Source of the DNA: Candidatus Zipacnadia bacterium
GTDB lineage: Bacteria > Armatimonadota > Zipacnadia > Zipacnadales > Zipacnadaceae
Assembly: GCA_029821415.1 (NCBI GenBank)
Contig: JALGTJ010000055.1
Coordinates: 1 to 8,772 of the forward strand
Length of the DNA: 8,772 nt
Direction of reading: 5' to 3'
The notes under the pieces were generated by a model. That model saw nothing but the letters and a program-made list of their open reading frames with translations. It was not told where the DNA came from and did no database searches. Positions 6,619 through 8,772 of this stretch are shown piece after piece (position 1 is the stretch's first letter; each line of letters starts with the position of its first letter). Made by a program: the position numbers and the translations under genes.

Positions 6619-6624
6619 CCTCCT
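6619..6624 (-). promoter_or_regulatory. Ribosome binding site of the sugar-kinase remnant
   Basis: AGGAGG on the minus strand, 8 nt before a GTG at 6610. It selects the GTG over upstream in-frame ATGs (6643-6641, 6676-6674 and 6700-6698), most of which lie inside the phosphoesterase gene. It shows that translation initiation of the broken gene is still intact. Confidence 0.8.
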
Positions 6625-6644
6625 GACGGCGACCGGCTGACATG

Positions 6645-7781
6645 TTATTGTCGCTCACGAACGACTGTGAACTCATCGTAACGGTTCTGATTCGTATCAA
6701 CGAAAACGTACCTCAACTGGCTGGGCGTAACCTCAATACGACAGAAGCCCAAGGCAGCTAAGGCAAAGCGGCTGTAAGGGTTGGGACTGGCCCCTGGTGA
6801 GTACAGGGGGGCGCCACCGGTACCCAGGGTTACGTAGTGCACGCCCCCGTGTACACTGCGCTCATACAGATGGTCGTGCCCACAGAAAACCAGTGTAACA
6901 TCCCCATTCTCCACCAGCGGGCACCACTGCCGCTGAATAGTCGCATTACCCCCATGCGGGCCGGAGGAGAATGGCGGGTGATGCCACATCGCAATGCGCC
7001 AATGTACTGCCGGCGGCTTAGGTTGGGCAAGTTGCGCACGCAGCCACTCCGTTTGCTCGGCGATACGCCGGTTGCTGTCCAATACATAAAACTGGCAGTT
7101 GCCGTAGGTGAACGTATACCATTCGCTGCCGTAGTCGCCACCCCCGCTGGGTATAGGTAACAACTCATAATACAGGGCGGCGTTTCTCTCATGGTTGCCG
7201 ATGGCTGGATAGCAGGGGAGGTTTCGCGCGAATATGCCAATGACGGGAAAGAAATGGTACCAGTCATCCATTGAGCGACCATCGGCGACCAGATCGCCGG
7301 TATGAAGAATCAAGCGAGGGTTGGCCGCCAGCATCGCGGCCACTACCTGGCGGTGCGCCTCCGGACGGCTGCGCGTATCTCCGTAGGCAGCAAAGCTCCA
7401 CCGCGACAGCCACGGCGAGGGAGTGCGAAAGCAATGGGGGCCGACACTAACTGATTGATCGCCGACTGCTGCTTTAACGGTATACCAATAGGTCCGGCCC
7501 GCCGAGAGACCTTGCAGACGCACCCGGTGGGTCTGGGCCGGCCCGCCCTCGCCCACTCTCTCGCCCCCCAGTTCAAGCCAGCCGGTAGACGGTATATTAC
7601 TATGCCACGTTAGCAACGCCGAAGTAGATGTCAAATCGCCCAGAGTCGGTCCCATATCTATCTTCAATGCCACCGCCGACTCGTCAGCGCCAGCCAGTCC
7701 TATCCCTACGACCAGCCCGAGTGTCAGCAATATCAAAGCAATCGCCATTGTCTCACGGCACGACTTCGTCCAGTCGCTCAT
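6645..7781 (-). CDS. Secreted metallophosphoesterase, purple-acid-phosphatase-like, 378 aa
   Basis: Probable exported calcineurin-like phosphoesterase. Residues 1-32 form a signal peptide: a basic start (K6, R9), a hydrophobic core at 12-30 and a likely cut after GLAGA. Residues about 40-120 make a fibronectin-III-like domain of the kind found at the N-terminus of purple acid phosphatases (TSALLTWHSN, GLSAGRTYWYTV). The catalytic domain follows with all metal-site blocks: GDTR (D135), HTGDLV (D163), GNHE (N196, H197), WHHPPF (H267/H268) and GHDHLYER (H302, H304). Purple enzymes have a Tyr three residues after the second Asp (GDxxY) as iron ligand; here Ala166 stands there, so it is unlikely to be a true Fe(III)-Tyr purple phosphatase. 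Substrate may be a phosphomonoester or diester; not decidable. AGGTGG lies 5-6 nt before the ATG at 7781. Located 58 nt after pheT and 34 nt before the kinase remnant, same strand, with no terminator visible in either gap. Confidence 0.93.
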   Translation of the reverse strand: MSDWTKSCRETMAIALILLTLGLVVGIGLAGADESAVALKIDMGPTLGDLTSTSALLTWHSNIPSTGWLELGGERVGEGGPAQTHRVRLQGLSAGRTYWYTVKAAVGDQSVSVGPHCFRTPSPWLSRWSFAAYGDTRSRPEAHRQVVAAMLAANPRLILHTGDLVADGRSMDDWYHFFPVIGIFARNLPCYPAIGNHERNAALYYELLPIPSGGGDYGSEWYTFTYGNCQFYVLDSNRRIAEQTEWLRAQLAQPKPPAVHWRIAMWHHPPFSSGPHGGNATIQRQWCPLVENGDVTLVFCGHDHLYERSVHGGVHYVTLGTGGAPLYSPGASPNPYSRFALAALGFCRIEVTPSQLRYVFVDTNQNRYDEFTVVRERQ

Positions 7782-7839
7782 TTATACCACCTGCATGCCG
7801 TACTAATTACGCCAAATGCCAGGGCAAACACACCAGCGA

Positions 7840-8772
7840 CTACTTACGCACTTTTGCGCCGACTTTCTCTTCCATATGGCTATGAACTGTCGCCATTGCC
7901 GCCTCCACCTCTGCGTCGGTGAGTGTGCGATCCTCGGCGCGGAAGACCAAGCGAAAGGCGATTGACTTACGCCCGGCGCCAATCTGCTGAGGGTCGGCAT
8001 AAACATCAAAGGGGGTCACACTCGCCAGAAACTCGCCTGCGGCCTGCTCAATTTCCTCGATAAGGCGTGTCGCGGCAAACTCGTCATTATCTGGCACGAT
8101 AATGGCCAGGTCGCGCTCGGCGGCAGGGAATCGAGGCACGGGCTGATAAGTGGTGTACAACACAGCACGCTCCAGCAACATATCCAGATCCAACTCGAAG
8201 GCGCAGGCACCTTCGGGCAGATCATAGGCCTCCACCACCTCAGCAGCAATCTCACCGAGCAAGCCAATCAGCTCGCCCTCCAACTGAATCTGCGCACATT
8301 TGCCCGGGTGAAAAGTCGAATGCTTTTGTCGGACAAAGCTAAGCTCGGGGACGCCCAAGCCCTGGCACAGTTGCTCGATAATACCCTTCATGTAGTAGAA
8401 ATCAACCTGCGCCTGCTCGGCAGACAGATTCCAATTGGCCGTCAGCAGGTTGCCAGTTATTACTGCAGCAACGTGTTGTCGTTCCCTGGGAAGTGATTGT
8501 TCATCTTGGGGAAAGAAGACCGTGCCGATCTCGTAAAGAGCTACGTCATTAACCTTAACCCGCTGGTGGGCATTGCGGGCGGCAGCCGTCAATAGGCCGG
8601 GAAGCAGCGTGGTACGCATCACCGTCAGGTCAGAACTAGCCGGATTGGCCAGCACCACGAAATCGCGGCAGGCGTCGTCCTGAGGCCACTGACATTTGTC
8701 CAGATCGCTCGGGTTCATCATTGAGAAGCTTAGGTTCTCGTACAGCCCACACTCGCGCAGTAGCTCGCCGGC
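7840..8772 (-). CDS. pheT: Phenylalanine-tRNA ligase beta subunit, C-terminal 310 residues (5' end beyond window)
   Basis: Beta subunit of the cytosolic heterotetrameric enzyme that charges tRNA-Phe. Bacterial PheT is about 800 aa, so the visible part is roughly the last 40 percent; the frame is open to the right edge. It begins within the catalytic-like class II fold (LLRECGLYENLSFS), continues with NPASSDLTVMRTTLLPGLL (visible residues 43-61, a highly conserved PheT block) and VALYEIGTVF, then the HPGKCAQI region. It ends with a complete ferredoxin-fold anticodon-binding domain (FDX-ACB), visible residues about 213-310: PRFPAAERDLAI, FDVY, GRKSIAFRLVF, RTLTDAEV. The stop is at 7840-7842. 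Genes for a phosphoesterase and a sugar kinase follow closely. pheS is expected just outside the window, upstream of pheT, as in most bacteria. No defects seen in the visible part. Confidence 0.97.
   Translation of the reverse strand, partial: AGELLRECGLYENLSFSMMNPSDLDKCQWPQDDACRDFVVLANPASSDLTVMRTTLLPGLLTAAARNAHQRVKVNDVALYEIGTVFFPQDEQSLPRERQHVAAVITGNLLTANWNLSAEQAQVDFYYMKGIIEQLCQGLGVPELSFVRQKHSTFHPGKCAQIQLEGELIGLLGEIAAEVVEAYDLPEGACAFELDLDMLLERAVLYTTYQPVPRFPAAERDLAIIVPDNDEFAATRLIEEIEQAAGEFLASVTPFDVYADPQQIGAGRKSIAFRLVFRAEDRTLTDAEVEAAMATVHSHMEEKVGAKVRK

Noticed and set aside
6641..6700. Earlier in-frame ATG starts for the sugar kinase
   Set aside because: Most lie inside the phosphoesterase gene and none has a ribosome binding site as good as the AGGAGG before the GTG at 6610.
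1..8772. A novel defence, mobile or biosynthetic system
   Set aside because: All coding space is accounted for by known housekeeping, transport and enzyme families or their remnants. No direct-repeat arrays, terminal inverted repeats, integrase, transposase, toxin-antitoxin pair or tRNA-like fold was seen.

Overview
The window is an ordinary chromosomal stretch of a bacterium. It carries housekeeping genes (groEL, argG, pheT), two transporters, a secreted phosphoesterase and a sugar-kinase remnant. The DNA is moderately GC-rich by eye. It shows consensus sigma-A/70 promoter hexamers, AGGAGG-type ribosome binding sites and a perfect CIRCE/HrcA operator. This fits a Gram-positive-like or Terrabacteria lineage such as Armatimonadota, Chloroflexota or relatives. 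The lineage guess rests only on the general look of GroEL and ArgG and is weak.

Left part (1-3046, all minus strand). A CIRCE-controlled consensus promoter at 2987-3046 reads into a decayed groES (2629-2907) and then an intact groEL (965-2593). A strong intrinsic terminator (904-938) closes the unit. Downstream, a major facilitator transporter (1-789) runs off the left edge. The groES copy keeps clear GroES homology, including the mobile loop. It has a stop at codon 3, a frame change in the middle, and a second change needed to reach what looks like the old stop codon. GroEL would therefore be made from this locus without a linked GroES.

Middle part (3172-5705, plus strand). A divergent promoter drives argG (argininosuccinate synthase). 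A second MFS transporter follows 19 nt later and is probably co-transcribed.

Right part (5761-8772, minus strand). In transcription order this holds the 3' portion of pheT, a secreted metallophosphoesterase with a fibronectin-like N-terminal domain, and a PfkB-family sugar kinase broken by an internal deletion of roughly 35 codons plus a frame change. Gaps of 58 and 34 nt suggest one transcription unit. It converges on the argG-MFS unit across 55 bp.

I found no CRISPR array, tRNA, rRNA, insertion sequence, phage gene or novel multigene system. The observations most worth checking are the two broken genes, above all the dead groES beneath an intact heat-shock control region. Either could be real decay or a sequence/assembly error.
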